From NCBI GenBank assembly GCA_943704425.1, contig CALSCP010001507.1, forward strand, positions 32,578 to 64,664: a DNA stretch of 32,087 nucleotides, in the 5' to 3' direction. Below, in pieces: positions 23,579 to 32,087 of the stretch. Position 1 is the first letter of the stretch; every line of letters starts with the position of its first letter. The position numbers and the translations under genes were made by a program. The notes beneath the pieces are model-generated. The model was not told the DNA's origin, did no database searches, and was given only the letters and a program-made list of their open reading frames with translations. This stretch comes from Ministeria vibrans ATCC 50519. Taxonomy: Eukaryota > Opisthokonta > Filasterea.

Positions 23579-25350
23579 TCAGAGCTCCTTCAGCAACTGC
23601 GACGCAATGACCACCCGCTGAATCTCACTTGTCCCCTCGTAAATCTCGGTAATGCGGGCGTCGCGGTAGTGACGCTCTGCCGGCATCGTCGACACATACC
23701 CCATCCCTCCCAGCACCTGAATCGCCTGGTGTGCACAGAACGTCGCTGCTTCAGACGCAGCCAGCTTGGCCATGGCCGCCTCCTTCGTAAATGGCTCTAC
23801 CACCAAGATACATCGCAAAATGAGGGGTGCCACACAAAAATCGATGTTGATGTGGCTTACTTCCGGCGTCCTTGAGCCCCGCTGCACGCCACGTCAGAAG
23901 TCGAGCCGAGTCCAACCGCACTGCCATGTCTGCCAACTTGAACTGAATTGCCTACGCACAACAAACAGACGGAGAAAGGAAGGAGAAAGAAACAAAGAGA
24001 TAAAAAGAGAGAAGTAAGAAACAAAGCGAGGTAGCGGGTGACTCAAGCGTCACTTTCAGACCCAACTGTGTACCTGCAGCTTTGCAATGGGGTTGCCAAA
24101 GGCAATGCGCTCTGTGCTGTAGCGGAGGGCACAATCGAGTGCTGCCTGTGCAATGCCCAGCCCCTGCGCCGCAATCCCAATCCGCCCACTGTCCAGCGTT
24201 GCCATGGCAATCTTAAACCCATCTCCTGCCCGTCCCAGCAGATTCTCCCGAGGAATCCGTGTCTCTTCAAACGTCAACGTCACCGTCGACGACGCCCGGA
24301 TCCCTATGCATTGCATTGTAAGTCACGTCCAATTTCGATGTTGTGCGCGTGCGTGTGTGTGTGAGCATCTACCTAGTTTGTCTTCCGGTTTGCCCAATGT
24401 CAGTCCCTCAATGGGCTTCGGCACTAGAAAGGCACTGATTCCTATATAATGCAACCCACCCCCCCAATTCTTTTTACATCCTACTCACTGTTTTTATGCT
24501 TTTAATTTACCTTTGTGCTTCATTGACTTGTCGGTCGTGGCAAACACTACTGCCGCACTCGACTCAATCCCATTTGTGATCCATGCCTTGTCGCCGTTTA
24601 GCACATACTCATCCTATGTCACACAATATAACATTAGCAAAGTGTACAATCTAGTTCATGTCCCTCTCTTGCTACGCCCCCCTCTCTGTTCTTGTGCGTA
24701 GTAACTGCTCACTGGCTTACCCCTTCAAGGCGCGCTGTTGTGTTGGCAGCACCCGCGTCACTGCCATTGCCACTCTCGCTCAGCGCAAAGCATCCGAGCT
24801 TCTCGCCCGACGCATACGGCACCAGAAACTCCGCCTTTTGGGCCTCCGTCGCATTCTTCAGCACGGGGCCGACGTAGAGACTGCAAGCAAAAGGACAAGG
24901 GTCAGCGCCGCACACGACGGCGACGGGCACGCGCGCACCTGTTGTGTGCGCTCATGATGACGCCGGCCGACGCGCATCCTCGCGAGATCTCCTCCATTGC
25001 AACCGCGTACGACAGGTAGTCCATGCCGGCCCCTCCATACTCCGTCGGCACATCGATCCCCATCAGCCCAAGCTCGCCCATCTTTGCAATGGCGTCCGTT
25101 GGAAACCTGAAATGCAGTCGGTCAAAAAAAATTTCACGGGACAATTTTTGTGCTTTGTTGGCTGCGCTCACTGGTGGTTCTTGTCCCACTCGGCAGCATT
25201 AGGCTTGAGCTCCTGCTCAGCAAAGTCGCGGCACATGTCGCGCAGCTGCTGTTGGGTTTCGGGCAGAGCGCCGAAGACGTCGCCGGCGGACGTGCTCATG
25301 CGCCGCATTGGGCCCCCCAGCCTCGATCCAGCTCGCAAAGCAGACAGCAT
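23579..25350 (-). CDS. ACADS: Short-chain acyl-CoA dehydrogenase, mitochondrial
   Basis: Eight exons (25172-25350, 24939-25106, 24721-24880, 24511-24613, 24373-24441, 24074-24303, 23861-23951, 23579-23796) close in frame to 405 aa (human SCAD 412). It catalyses FAD-dependent dehydrogenation of short acyl-CoAs in mitochondrial beta-oxidation, passing electrons to ETF. The first 20 residues ([20 protein letters not shown]) are Arg/Ser-rich without acids, a mitochondrial presequence. Family motifs are [35 protein letters not shown] (FAD/substrate), [50 protein letters not shown] and [10 protein letters not shown] with catalytic Glu387. Exon 8 starts phase 1 (A|AG) so that [18 protein letters not shown] matches SCAD exactly. 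The start is the ATG at 25350; no upstream ATG fits. Confidence 0.95.
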
Positions 25351-25651
25351 CAATGATTCGTATTATTGGTGTTCGGAACAAAATGAATTTGTTTAAATTA
25401 GTGATCAATAATTATTGATCATTTTTAAGAATTAAGGTCCTTCCTTTGAGGATACTTCCACTCCTTTCTCTGTGCCACTCTGATAAGTCTGTGGAGCATC
25501 ACGTGTGGTCTATTGAAGTTTAAGCGATACAACCTTTCTTGATTCTTCTGCAGCTTGAAAAGTAGCTCCGCGCTGTTTGTTTGGGTTGTCACTTTTCGTT
25601 TGATTGCAAATAAATTGGAAATTCAATTAATCAAGTCACACACTTCTCTTG
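25351..25651. promoter_or_regulatory. Probable bidirectional promoter between SCAD and the transglutaminase-like gene
   Basis: A 301 bp AT-rich start-to-start spacer. It includes a dyad near 25401-25420 (TGATCAATAATTATTGATCA, a perfect palindrome) about 50 bp upstream of the SCAD start. No coding frame is visible. The promoter role is inferred from position. Confidence 0.5.
25401..25420. repeat. 20-bp perfect palindrome upstream of SCAD
   Basis: TGATCAATAATTATTGATCA reads the same on both strands. It lies 51 bp upstream of the SCAD ATG and could be a dimeric factor site; no factor is identifiable from sequence alone. Confidence 0.5.
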
Positions 25652-25879
25652 ATGACTACCCTTGGTGACATTGGAGCGGCGGTGATTCCTCGCCACTTGG
25701 ATGCCGTCCAGGACTGGCCTGGCGGCAGCGTGTGTACGTCATGCAACTTCGCGTACGGCATTGCCTTTGGCGCTCTCGAAGCACTCGTCTTGCACGCCAT
25801 CGGGACTGCCCTGGCCAAAGGGCTTCGGCGGGGCCGTGTTGGGACTCCGCCTTTCGTTCTCACCACCACCAACAACGCC

Positions 25880-25920
<41 letters not shown>

Positions 25921-27279
25921 CTCATTTCTCGCCGCCCTTGGTCAAGCCACACTCGCAACGACCGCCCTACTCGGCGCCCTCTACTGGTTCCTGGTCGTTC
26001 TGTTCTTTGGCAACTTCATCTCGTGGCTCTTCCTCGCAGGTATGCCAACTCCGGCGATTCCTTCAGGCGCGCACTAACCACCCTGCGTGTTAGGCGCCAT
26101 CCTTCCCCTCCCCACCCTTCTTCACGCACACAAGGCGCCCGACCACCTTGACCACACCAACACAAAGGCACGTGTCAGCGAGAGGCGCTGCCAAGCACCC
26201 TCTGCAGGCCGATTTGGGCGCGCTCTCACTGCCAGCGGACTGCTCGTTGGCGCTCTCACTCTCCTCTGCTTCGCCAATGTCGCCCGTTTCTTCTCCACCG
26301 AGTTGGTGCGCCGCGGACCCAATCGCGATACCCTCATGGTGACGCCGACGGACGCGAACGTGCTCCAGCTGCGCGAAGAGTTCTTTGCAACACACTCCCC
26401 TGCCGCCTATTTCTCCCTTCCCTTCCACAACCAAATGCTCTCCGTCGACATCTTCATCCGCGACACCATCATCTGGGAAGCCGACTACTCCTACTACCAC
26501 ATGATAGGCACATACCTGTCGCCCCACGAAGTCATCGAACGTCGCCACGGCGACTGCCAAGGACAGGTACAACCCAATTTGTAATATTCGCCTGCGTATG
26601 AATGATTTCTCACTTCATTCATTTATTTTTAATTGGAAATGTTTTCTTCCTCTTCATTTATTTATTTCTCTAGGCTGTGACCACTGCCTCACTCCTCAAA
26701 GCACTTTCAAACTACCATGTGGAGGTGGACCACGGGCCAGCGCTGTTCGAGGCGTGGGTGGTGGAGACACCCTTCCACTGGTGGACAATGGCGCAGTCGC
26801 TATCGAGCGGCGCCACACACTACCTCAACCAACACGGAAGCGCAGGCAACAACGGCACCGTGCTACCACAGACGCCCACCCTTGCATTTACCAACCCTCC
26901 GCCTGGCGTCAACCGCACTGGCACCCTCTACACCGCCGCCCCCTGGTCCGCCCTTGCCGCCTCCTGGACCGGCGCGCACATCCTCAAGCGCGAGATGCTT
27001 CCGTCTCTCACCGTCGACAAGACGCTCGCCTACGCCTTTACCATCGCCTTTGCCTTTGCCCTTTTTGCCGCTTTTGTCTACGGTGACACCTCTTCCGCAG
27101 CCGCTCTTGAGCTTGCCCTCCTCCGCCTTGCCGTTGCCTTCCTCCTCACCCTCCTCTCTCTCGCCCTTCTCGTTCTCCTCATCCTCCTCCATTATCCCAT
27201 CGCCTTTCTCCATCTTGCCTTCTCCCTCACCACCACTCTCGCTCTTCTCACTAACGATCCCCACCTCAACCCCCAATAA
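25652..27279 (+). CDS. Multi-pass membrane protein with transglutaminase-like (papain-fold) core
   Basis: Three exons (25652-26039, 26094-26566, 26674-27279) close in frame to 488 aa. N-terminal hydrophobic segments occur at about 32-50 and 93-135 around an Asn run encoded by AAC repeats (70-85), then another helix (SGLLVGALTLLCFANVARFF). A soluble stretch, WEADYSYYHMIGTYLSPHEVIERRHGDCQGQAVTTASLLKAL, has the shape of a transglutaminase-like core with nucleophile Cys284. The next motif, normally HAWVEV, reads FEAWVVE (312-318), so the usual catalytic His appears to be Glu. Hydrophobic helices close the protein (about 403-480). By family such proteins are proteases, deamidases or inactive scaffolds; the true role is unknown. 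The stop codon lies inside an AATAAA hexamer. The ATG was preferred to a TTG one codon earlier. Confidence 0.75.
25868..25921 (+). repeat. (AAC)n repeat encoding poly-Asn
   Basis: AAC trinucleotide run giving about 14 consecutive Asn codons in the transglutaminase-like membrane protein; probably a disordered, length-variable loop between membrane segments. Confidence 0.95.
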
Positions 27280-27280
27280 A
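27275..27280 (+). promoter_or_regulatory. AATAAA overlapping the stop codon
   Basis: The stop TAA of the transglutaminase-like gene is bases 3-5 of AATAAA. If used, the 3' untranslated region would be only 10-30 nt, in keeping with the 114 bp to the convergent GPCR stop. Confidence 0.4.
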
Positions 27281-27315
27281 CTTTCTTCTCTACATTAAAA
27301 TTATTATGAATTGAT

Positions 27316-27321
27316 TTTATT
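27316..27321 (-). promoter_or_regulatory. Candidate poly(A) signal AATAAA for the adhesion GPCR
   Basis: AATAAA on the minus strand begins 73 nt past the GPCR stop, beyond a GAGAGA/GAGGAG repeat. The position is plausible; no other AATAAA is seen in the spacer on this strand. Confidence 0.45.
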
Positions 27322-27393
27322 ATAGTTCATATTGTTCCATTACACATCTCTCTCTCTCTCCTCCTCCTCCTCCTCCTCTCTCTCGGTCTCTCT

Positions 27394-30300
27394 CTACACA
27401 AAACTCTCAGTGCCCCAACTGGGATCAATGACAAGGACATTTTCAGGCACATAAGACAGGTCCTCGACACTTGTGAAGACTGTGCGCTCAACCGTGAATG
27501 GCAAAGGGTCTTCGTCGCCTTCGCTAGCTGTGCCGTCGCCCTGGAACACATCCTCAACGGCCGGCACGGGCACTTCCAGACTCGGCGTCGACGAAAAGCC
27601 CCGGCCCGTCTTGGGGTCGTGCACACTGACTGCGCTTGAGATCGTTTCTAGCTTGTTCTCGGCCGTCATCGGCTCGTCGTTCGTTTCCAGCTTGTTCTCG
27701 GCCGTCGTCGGCTCGTCGTCGCTGTCGCTGTCGTCGCGCGCTGCTGCGCCCATCACCATCGAGTGCTTCCCTGCAAACATGCTCGACGAAGGCTCACTGC
27801 GCGACAGCGGATCATCCATGGAAGACATTGCCATGCTGTCCCGCCCACTCGCCTCCAGCGTCGTCGCACTCGATGCCATCAGCGAGTGCGGTGCGTGCGC
27901 TGCCATCGACTCCTCTGCCGCCGCCTTGGTTGCTGCCCGTGTCGCCGCTCGCTTCTGCTCTCGCAGCGCCTTGGCCTGCTCGCGCTTCTCACGCGCCGAT
28001 GCCGACACACTCGACCCCCCGCTCGTCGACATGCTGTGGTGTGTCGAGTGCGTCGACACCGAGCCATGCGACGACGTCGACAGGTAGCCGCGTCGGTTTA
28101 GTTCGGTTCGCAACTCGTCGTAGACGCGTCGCTGCACAGCGTACATTAGGAAGATGAAAAAGCCCTGGCTCGCATTGAACAGCACAAACAGCACGTTGAG
28201 CGCAAAGGTACCCTCGCTGATCGCAAGTGGCCCCAAAATCCACGTGAAGCCCAGCAGAATAAACAGTCCCAGTAGAATGCGCACCTGCGACTTGTCAGAC
28301 TTCTGTTTGCTCGTTGACGAAATAGCCTTGCGCCGCGACGTGTTGAGCGTCATCATGATGCGCACAAAGAGATAGGTGTTCACCAAAATGGCCAGCAGCA
28401 CCGGCGCAAAGAAGGTTGCGTACAGCACAGCCCCCTGGCGCACCCAGCAGGCGCTCTCCGTCCCGTACGCGTCGTGGTCAGATGCGACGCCAATCACCGT
28501 CAGCAGAAGCGGCAAACACCAGGCAAACACCAGCATGCGCCGACGGTACATCTGCACGCCACTCTTGAGCAGCACAATACCAAAGTAGAGCGAGAATATC
28601 ATCACAATGGTAATAAAAAAGTTGGCAAGCAGGAAGAACTGCAGGAGCGCAGCCGTCAGTGAACAGGCGCCCATGGGCGACACACGCCCCAGCCCCGCAA
28701 TCACCGTCACGTCCACCAGGAAGATCGCCAGGCACAAGTGCATCAGAAGCTCCATCGCAAAGGTGCGCAGCTTCTTGAGGAAGAGGTACAGGAAGAAGGT
28801 GATGACAACGCCAACGAGCGACAGCGAACAGGCCACCGTCGTCAAGATGCTTAGCGCCTTGGTCTGGCTCTCGCTAATGCCACCCGCACCGGGTGTCTTA
28901 AAGAGTACCGCAAACGACGTGAAGTGGGTGCAGCAACACTCAAGCCACTGGTCGCCTCGCCCCGACTCCACACAGCCATCCGACACCCACTCCTTCGAGT
29001 CGGTCGAATAGAAGTTGCACGTCGCGTTGACCGCGTCCTGATCAGCTCTAAAGGTCGTGTTAAAGCAGAAGGGACAGGGCAGCTCCGTGCCGGCAGCCAG
29101 ACCGCCAAAGCCCGCCGAAATGACCGACGACGGCACAAAGGTTTCGCTCGTGTTGGACGGGAAGAAAGCATCATTGGCAGTGACGGCAACGCGGAAAATA
29201 AAATCGCCCGCGCGCGATGGGAACGCCGACAAGAGACACAGCGGAAGCGTAAAGTCAATGCCCAGCTCTGTCGACAGGCCCATATCGGTGGCAGTCAGTG
29301 CGGCTGTGTCGTTGCTCGTGTACGTCAAATTGGCAGTCGTCGCTGGGAAGCGCGCCGACGCCACAGCGACAAAGGGCGTCGCCTTGGCGGCAAAAGTGAT
29401 CGACACGTTGCCCGTCTGCGTCGCCACAGATTCACTTTGGGCCAGAGTGCCTCCAGTCTGCGAGAGCGCACCCGCAAACTTGTCCAGTGCCTCCACATAG
29501 TCGGTGCGCGAGCCAGGCGTGCTTTGCCGTTGGTTGACGGCGAGCGATGTCGATGGCATCGCCACAATGTTGTCAAATGAGCTCAGAATGAAGTTGGTAT
29601 CGTTTAGTGCGAGTCCCGTTGGACTAGCCGACGCAAAATCAACCAGATCGTGGACAATAATGGAAACCGCCTCCGTCTCGTTCAGATTAAATCCTGCCGA
29701 CGTTGTTGAAGCAATAAAAACAAGTCTGGCAGCAGACTCGGCCGAGCTCGCAGTGGTGGTGTTGCCCGATACGAGCGACTGGGCCTGATTCAGAATCGTC
29801 TGCGCACGCACGCAGCCGGACTCGTCGGGTGCTGCCCACACACCGCCTCGCAGACACACACGTTTCACATTGCCCACAAACCCAACCAGACACGACAGAG
29901 TCACGTTGCTCAGCTCGACAGTGCGCGCATAGGCAATACCAGAGACCTTCTCGGCCGGACAAAACAACGGGAAGTCATTCACAGGGATGGTCACGCGCGA
30001 CTCTGCTGCCACCGTGCTAACTGCGGCGCCGCCCGACACCGACAAAATCTTCACGATGAACACCTCGTTATCCTCGGGAATAGTGTCCTGCACAGTCTGT
30101 ATGTAGATACGCGCCACAGTCTCATCCGCAAGCAGTGTCGCCACGCCTGTCGTATTCAAGTAGTCTATGCCGGCATGTGCCGTGTTCGCAACCGCCGCCC
30201 AGCTCACTGATATTTTTCCGTCTGCACCGTTGGAGCGCTGCAACGTAACGACAGCCAAGGCACCCTCGTTGACAGTAAGGCTACTGGGCGACAAGGAGAC

Positions 30301-32087
30301 AACGCCATGCGCCTGTTCGCACAATGTGCCCGTACCACCCAACCGACACACACACGAAAACCGATTGACGCCGTCCACACACTGAGCGCTGTTCTGGCAC
30401 GGCGAAGAGCCACACTCGTTCACATTTGTTTCGCACTGGACACCAATAAACCCGAGCGGGCAGCGGCACGAGTACTGGCCCACAGACTCGGTGAGGCAGG
30501 TGGCGCCATTGACGCACGGCACCGACAAACACTCGTCGATATCCGTCTCGCACAGATCGCCGGTAAACCCTTGAGCACAAATACAAGCAAACGTAAAGTC
30601 GGCGTCGACACACGTCGCTCCATTGGTGCACGGCGACGAGACACACTCGTCGACGGAGAACAGGCCCAGCACGCCCGAGCTAAATACCGAAGCGGACACT
30701 TTCCCGTTAACCACAGCCCGTCGTCGTCCCAACAAGACGCTGCCAGCGGGAACCCAGTCATTCGTGCCTAAAGGCGCGATGTACATCAGCAGCTGGTTTG
30801 CTTGCGTGTCTGTGAGCCCAGTGGGTGCCGGCAACGACGCAATCACACCACTGAACACGGTCAGCTGACCCATATCGCCTTCAATAAAAAACTCGTACGT
30901 GTCGCCAACCAGAGCGGCGTTAGGAAAGGGTAGTGTCAAGCTGGACACAAGAGAATCGTTGGAAGAGACGGAATGAACTCCAATCTTCACAGCGGACGTA
31001 AAAGCCTTGTCAGAGACAGTAATAGACACATTGTTCGCAAACACGAACACCCCGCCGGCAGTGGACACCAGCGATGGAATGTGACAGAGTGTGCCCACAA
31101 AAGAGACACTCTGACAGTCGCACAAAAACGAATCAACTCCGTCCACACACTGACCGTTGTTTTGACAGGGGGTCGACAGACACTCGTCAATGTTAGATTC
31201 GCACTGAACACCAGTAAACCCCGATGGACACAAGCAGACGAACAAGCCCGCTCGTCCACCTTCACTGCACGTACCGCCGTTCGTGCACGGCGTAGACAAA
31301 CACTCGTTCATATCAGATTCGCAGTGAGTGCCAGTGAATCCAGTGACGCAAACACACTCAAACATATCGGGACTGGATCCTTCGCTGCACGAACCTCCAT
31401 TTGCACACGGAGACGATTCGCATTCATTGGCATCCGTCTCACACAACAATCCTGTAAAACCAGGAGGACATACGCAGAGAAAAACGTTCACACCACTCTC
31501 GGTGGAACAAAGTCCGCCATTTGAGCAGGGCGACGAGGCACACTCATCCATGTCAGACTCACAGTTCGTTCCAGTGAACCCAGGAGAACAAGTGCACTCA
31601 AAGCGATTCGATGAGAAACCCTCAGAGCAAAGGCCCCCGTTGGCACAAGGAGAAGATGCACACTCATCCATGTCAGACTCACAGTTCGTTCCAGTGAACC
31701 CAGGAGAACAAGTGCACTCAAAGCGATTCGATGAGAAACCCTCAGAGCAAAGGCCCCCGTTGGCACAAGGAGAAGATGCACACTCATCCATGTCAGACTC
31801 ACAGTTCGTTCCAGTGAACCCTGGAGCGCAGGAACACTCGAACGAATTCGGCAACAAACCCTCGACGCAGCTCCCACCATTTGCGCAAGGCGATGAAGAA
31901 CACTCATCAACGTCCGATTCGCAATTCGTTCCAGTAAATCCGGCAGCACAAAAACACGAAAACAAGTTAGGGGAAGAATCCTGGCGGCACAATCCACCAT
32001 TTCCACACGGGGACGAGGTGCACTCATCAACGTCGGACTCACAAAATGCCCCAGTGAAACCAAACGCGCAGACACATGAGTAAAAAT
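27394..32087 (-). CDS. Adhesion-type GPCR: EGF array, Calx-beta, HRM, GAIN/GPS, 7TM; 5' partial
   Basis: One open frame runs from the window edge to a TAG with no intron, about 1,563 residues. In order: eight full EGF-like repeats after one cut repeat (DxDECxSSPCxNGG pattern), a roughly 150 aa beta-rich unit with no family I recognise, three more EGF repeats, a Calx-beta domain (VNEGALAVVTLQR...GIDYLNTTG), a hormone-receptor-like Cys motif (CLVGFVGNVKRVC), and a GAIN domain. The GPS reads WLECCCTHFTSFAVL, so self-cleavage at HF|T is expected. Seven helices of the secretin/adhesion class follow (from LSILTTVACSLSLVG to FFIFLMYAVQRRVYDEL). The long Ser/Glu tail ends ESFV, a class I PDZ ligand. 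By family it couples extracellular adhesion and tethered-agonist release to G proteins at the plasma membrane. The ligand is unknown. Confidence 0.93.
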   Translation of the reverse strand, partial: FYSCVCAFGFTGAFCESDVDECTSSPCGNGGLCRQDSSPNLFSCFCAAGFTGTNCESDVDECSSSPCANGGSCVEGLLPNSFECSCAPGFTGTNCESDMDECASSPCANGGLCSEGFSSNRFECTCSPGFTGTNCESDMDECASSPCANGGLCSEGFSSNRFECTCSPGFTGTNCESDMDECASSPCSNGGLCSTESGVNVFLCVCPPGFTGLLCETDANECESSPCANGGSCSEGSSPDMFECVCVTGFTGTHCESDMNECLSTPCTNGGTCSEGGRAGLFVCLCPSGFTGVQCESNIDECLSTPCQNNGQCVDGVDSFLCDCQSVSFVGTLCHIPSLVSTAGGVFVFANNVSITVSDKAFTSAVKIGVHSVSSNDSLVSSLTLPFPNAALVGDTYEFFIEGDMGQLTVFSGVIASLPAPTGLTDTQANQLLMYIAPLGTNDWVPAGSVLLGRRRAVVNGKVSASVFSSGVLGLFSVDECVSSPCTNGATCVDADFTFACICAQGFTGDLCETDIDECLSVPCVNGATCLTESVGQYSCRCPLGFIGVQCETNVNECGSSPCQNSAQCVDGVNRFSCVCRLGGTGTLCEQAHGVVSLSPSSLTVNEGALAVVTLQRSNGADGKISVSWAAVANTAHAGIDYLNTTGVATLLADETVARIYIQTVQDTIPEDNEVFIVKILSVSGGAAVSTVAAESRVTIPVNDFPLFCPAEKVSGIAYARTVELSNVTLSCLVGFVGNVKRVCLRGGVWAAPDESGCVRAQTILNQAQSLVSGNTTTASSAESAARLVFIASTTSAGFNLNETEAVSIIVHDLVDFASASPTGLALNDTNFILSSFDNIVAMPSTSLAVNQRQSTPGSRTDYVEALDKFAGALSQTGGTLAQSESVATQTGNVSITFAAKATPFVAVASARFPATTANLTYTSNDTAALTATDMGLSTELGIDFTLPLCLLSAFPSRAGDFIFRVAVTANDAFFPSNTSETFVPSSVISAGFGGLAAGTELPCPFCFNTTFRADQDAVNATCNFYSTDSKEWVSDGCVESGRGDQWLECCCTHFTSFAVLFKTPGAGGISESQTKALSILTTVACSLSLVGVVITFFLYLFLKKLRTFAMELLMHLCLAIFLVDVTVIAGLGRVSPMGACSLTAALLQFFLLANFFITIVMIFSLYFGIVLLKSGVQMYRRRMLVFAWCLPLLLTVIGVASDHDAYGTESACWVRQGAVLYATFFAPVLLAILVNTYLFVRIMMTLNTSRRKAISSTSKQKSDKSQVRILLGLFILLGFTWILGPLAISEGTFALNVLFVLFNASQGFFIFLMYAVQRRVYDELRTELNRRGYLSTSSHGSVSTHSTHHSMSTSGGSSVSASAREKREQAKALREQKRAATRAATKAAAEESMAAHAPHSLMASSATTLEASGRDSMAMSSMDDPLSRSEPSSSMFAGKHSMVMGAAARDDSDSDDEPTTAENKLETNDEPMTAENKLETISSAVSVHDPKTGRGFSSTPSLEVPVPAVEDVFQGDGTASEGDEDPLPFTVERTVFTSVEDLSYVPENVLVIDPSWGTESFV
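27642..27711 (-). repeat. Short tandem duplication in GPCR cytosolic tail
   Basis: The tail carries TAENKLETNDE-type units twice in a row (EPTTAENKLETND then EPMTAENKLETIS), encoded by a near-perfect 36-39 bp tandem. It is in frame and adds only acidic, disordered sequence. Confidence 0.8.
31561..31800 (-). repeat. Perfect 120-bp tandem duplication of one EGF repeat
   Basis: Bases 31561-31680 and 31681-31800 are identical, and identity continues about 20 bp on each side. Each copy encodes one 40-residue EGF unit (starting DMDECASSPCANGGLCSEGF). The lack of any silent change means a very recent unequal exchange, active gene conversion, or an assembly duplication. Confidence 0.95.

Noticed and set aside
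23969-24040. A coding extension of SCAD between exons 6 and 7
   Set aside because: The sequence is a GA-rich intron; exons 6 and 7 join phase 0 (KLQ then [10 protein letters not shown]) exactly as in the SCAD family.
31541-31821. CRISPR-like regular repeats
   Set aside because: The units are contiguous 120-bp coding EGF repeats with no spacers, in a eukaryotic gene.
31328-32083. Repetitive plus-strand frame over the EGF array, resembling a tandem-repeat surface protein
   Set aside because: It is the antisense of the EGF-coding strand; the minus strand shows the conserved EGF cysteine pattern.

Overview
This is nuclear DNA of a eukaryote, probably unicellular. Genes sit on both strands with gaps mostly of 60-450 bp. 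I could place 58 complete GT-AG introns by joining exons in frame, many only 48-70 nt long. Coding parts are moderately GC-rich; spacers and several introns are AT-rich or microsatellite. The gene set (adhesion-type GPCR, synaptophysin-like tetraspan protein, MOSPD2, HAT1, heme-type CBS, short-chain acyl-CoA dehydrogenase) points to a protist related to animals (choanoflagellate, filasterean, ichthyosporean or apusomonad grade). That placement is inference; no rRNA or mitochondrial marker is present. Two runs of N show a draft assembly.

Layout, left to right. A truncated first exon with an N-myristoylation/SH4-like start (minus, 48-152). galE, UDP-glucose 4-epimerase (minus, 542-1819). A secreted acid lipase (minus, 2042-3606). 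A synaptophysin-family protein (minus, 3673-4438). An unrecognised soluble protein (plus, 4627-5804). A MOSPD2-like CRAL-TRIO + MSP tail-anchored protein (minus, 6027-8551). A secreted nine-motif FG-GAP beta-propeller (plus, 8677-11730). A 1.5 kb gene-poor stretch with nested inverted repeats and a gap flanked by a duplicated 113-mer (11731-13244). Cystathionine beta-synthase (minus, 13245-15728). A large Ser/Thr/Pro-rich protein of unknown function (minus, 15920-19123). HAT1 (plus, 19572-21820). An SLC35F-like drug/metabolite transporter (plus, 22080-23477). Short-chain acyl-CoA dehydrogenase (minus, 23579-25350). A multi-pass membrane protein with a transglutaminase-like core (plus, 25652-27279). 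A long intronless EGF/Calx-beta/HRM/GAIN-GPS/7TM adhesion GPCR whose 5' end lies outside the window (minus, 27394-32087).

The genes do not form one pathway. A loose theme is membranes and the cell surface: EGF and FG-GAP extracellular proteins, a vesicle tetraspan protein, an ER contact-site tether, a lipase, a transporter and a myristoylated protein, set among housekeeping metabolism (galE, CBS, SCAD) and histone acetylation (HAT1). Start-to-start pairs (4438/4627, 8551/8677, 19123/19572, 25350/25652) probably share bidirectional promoters. Exon models were built by eye from frame continuity and family alignment; those for galE, lipase, CBS, HAT1, SCAD and MOSPD2 give full-length proteins close to family size.
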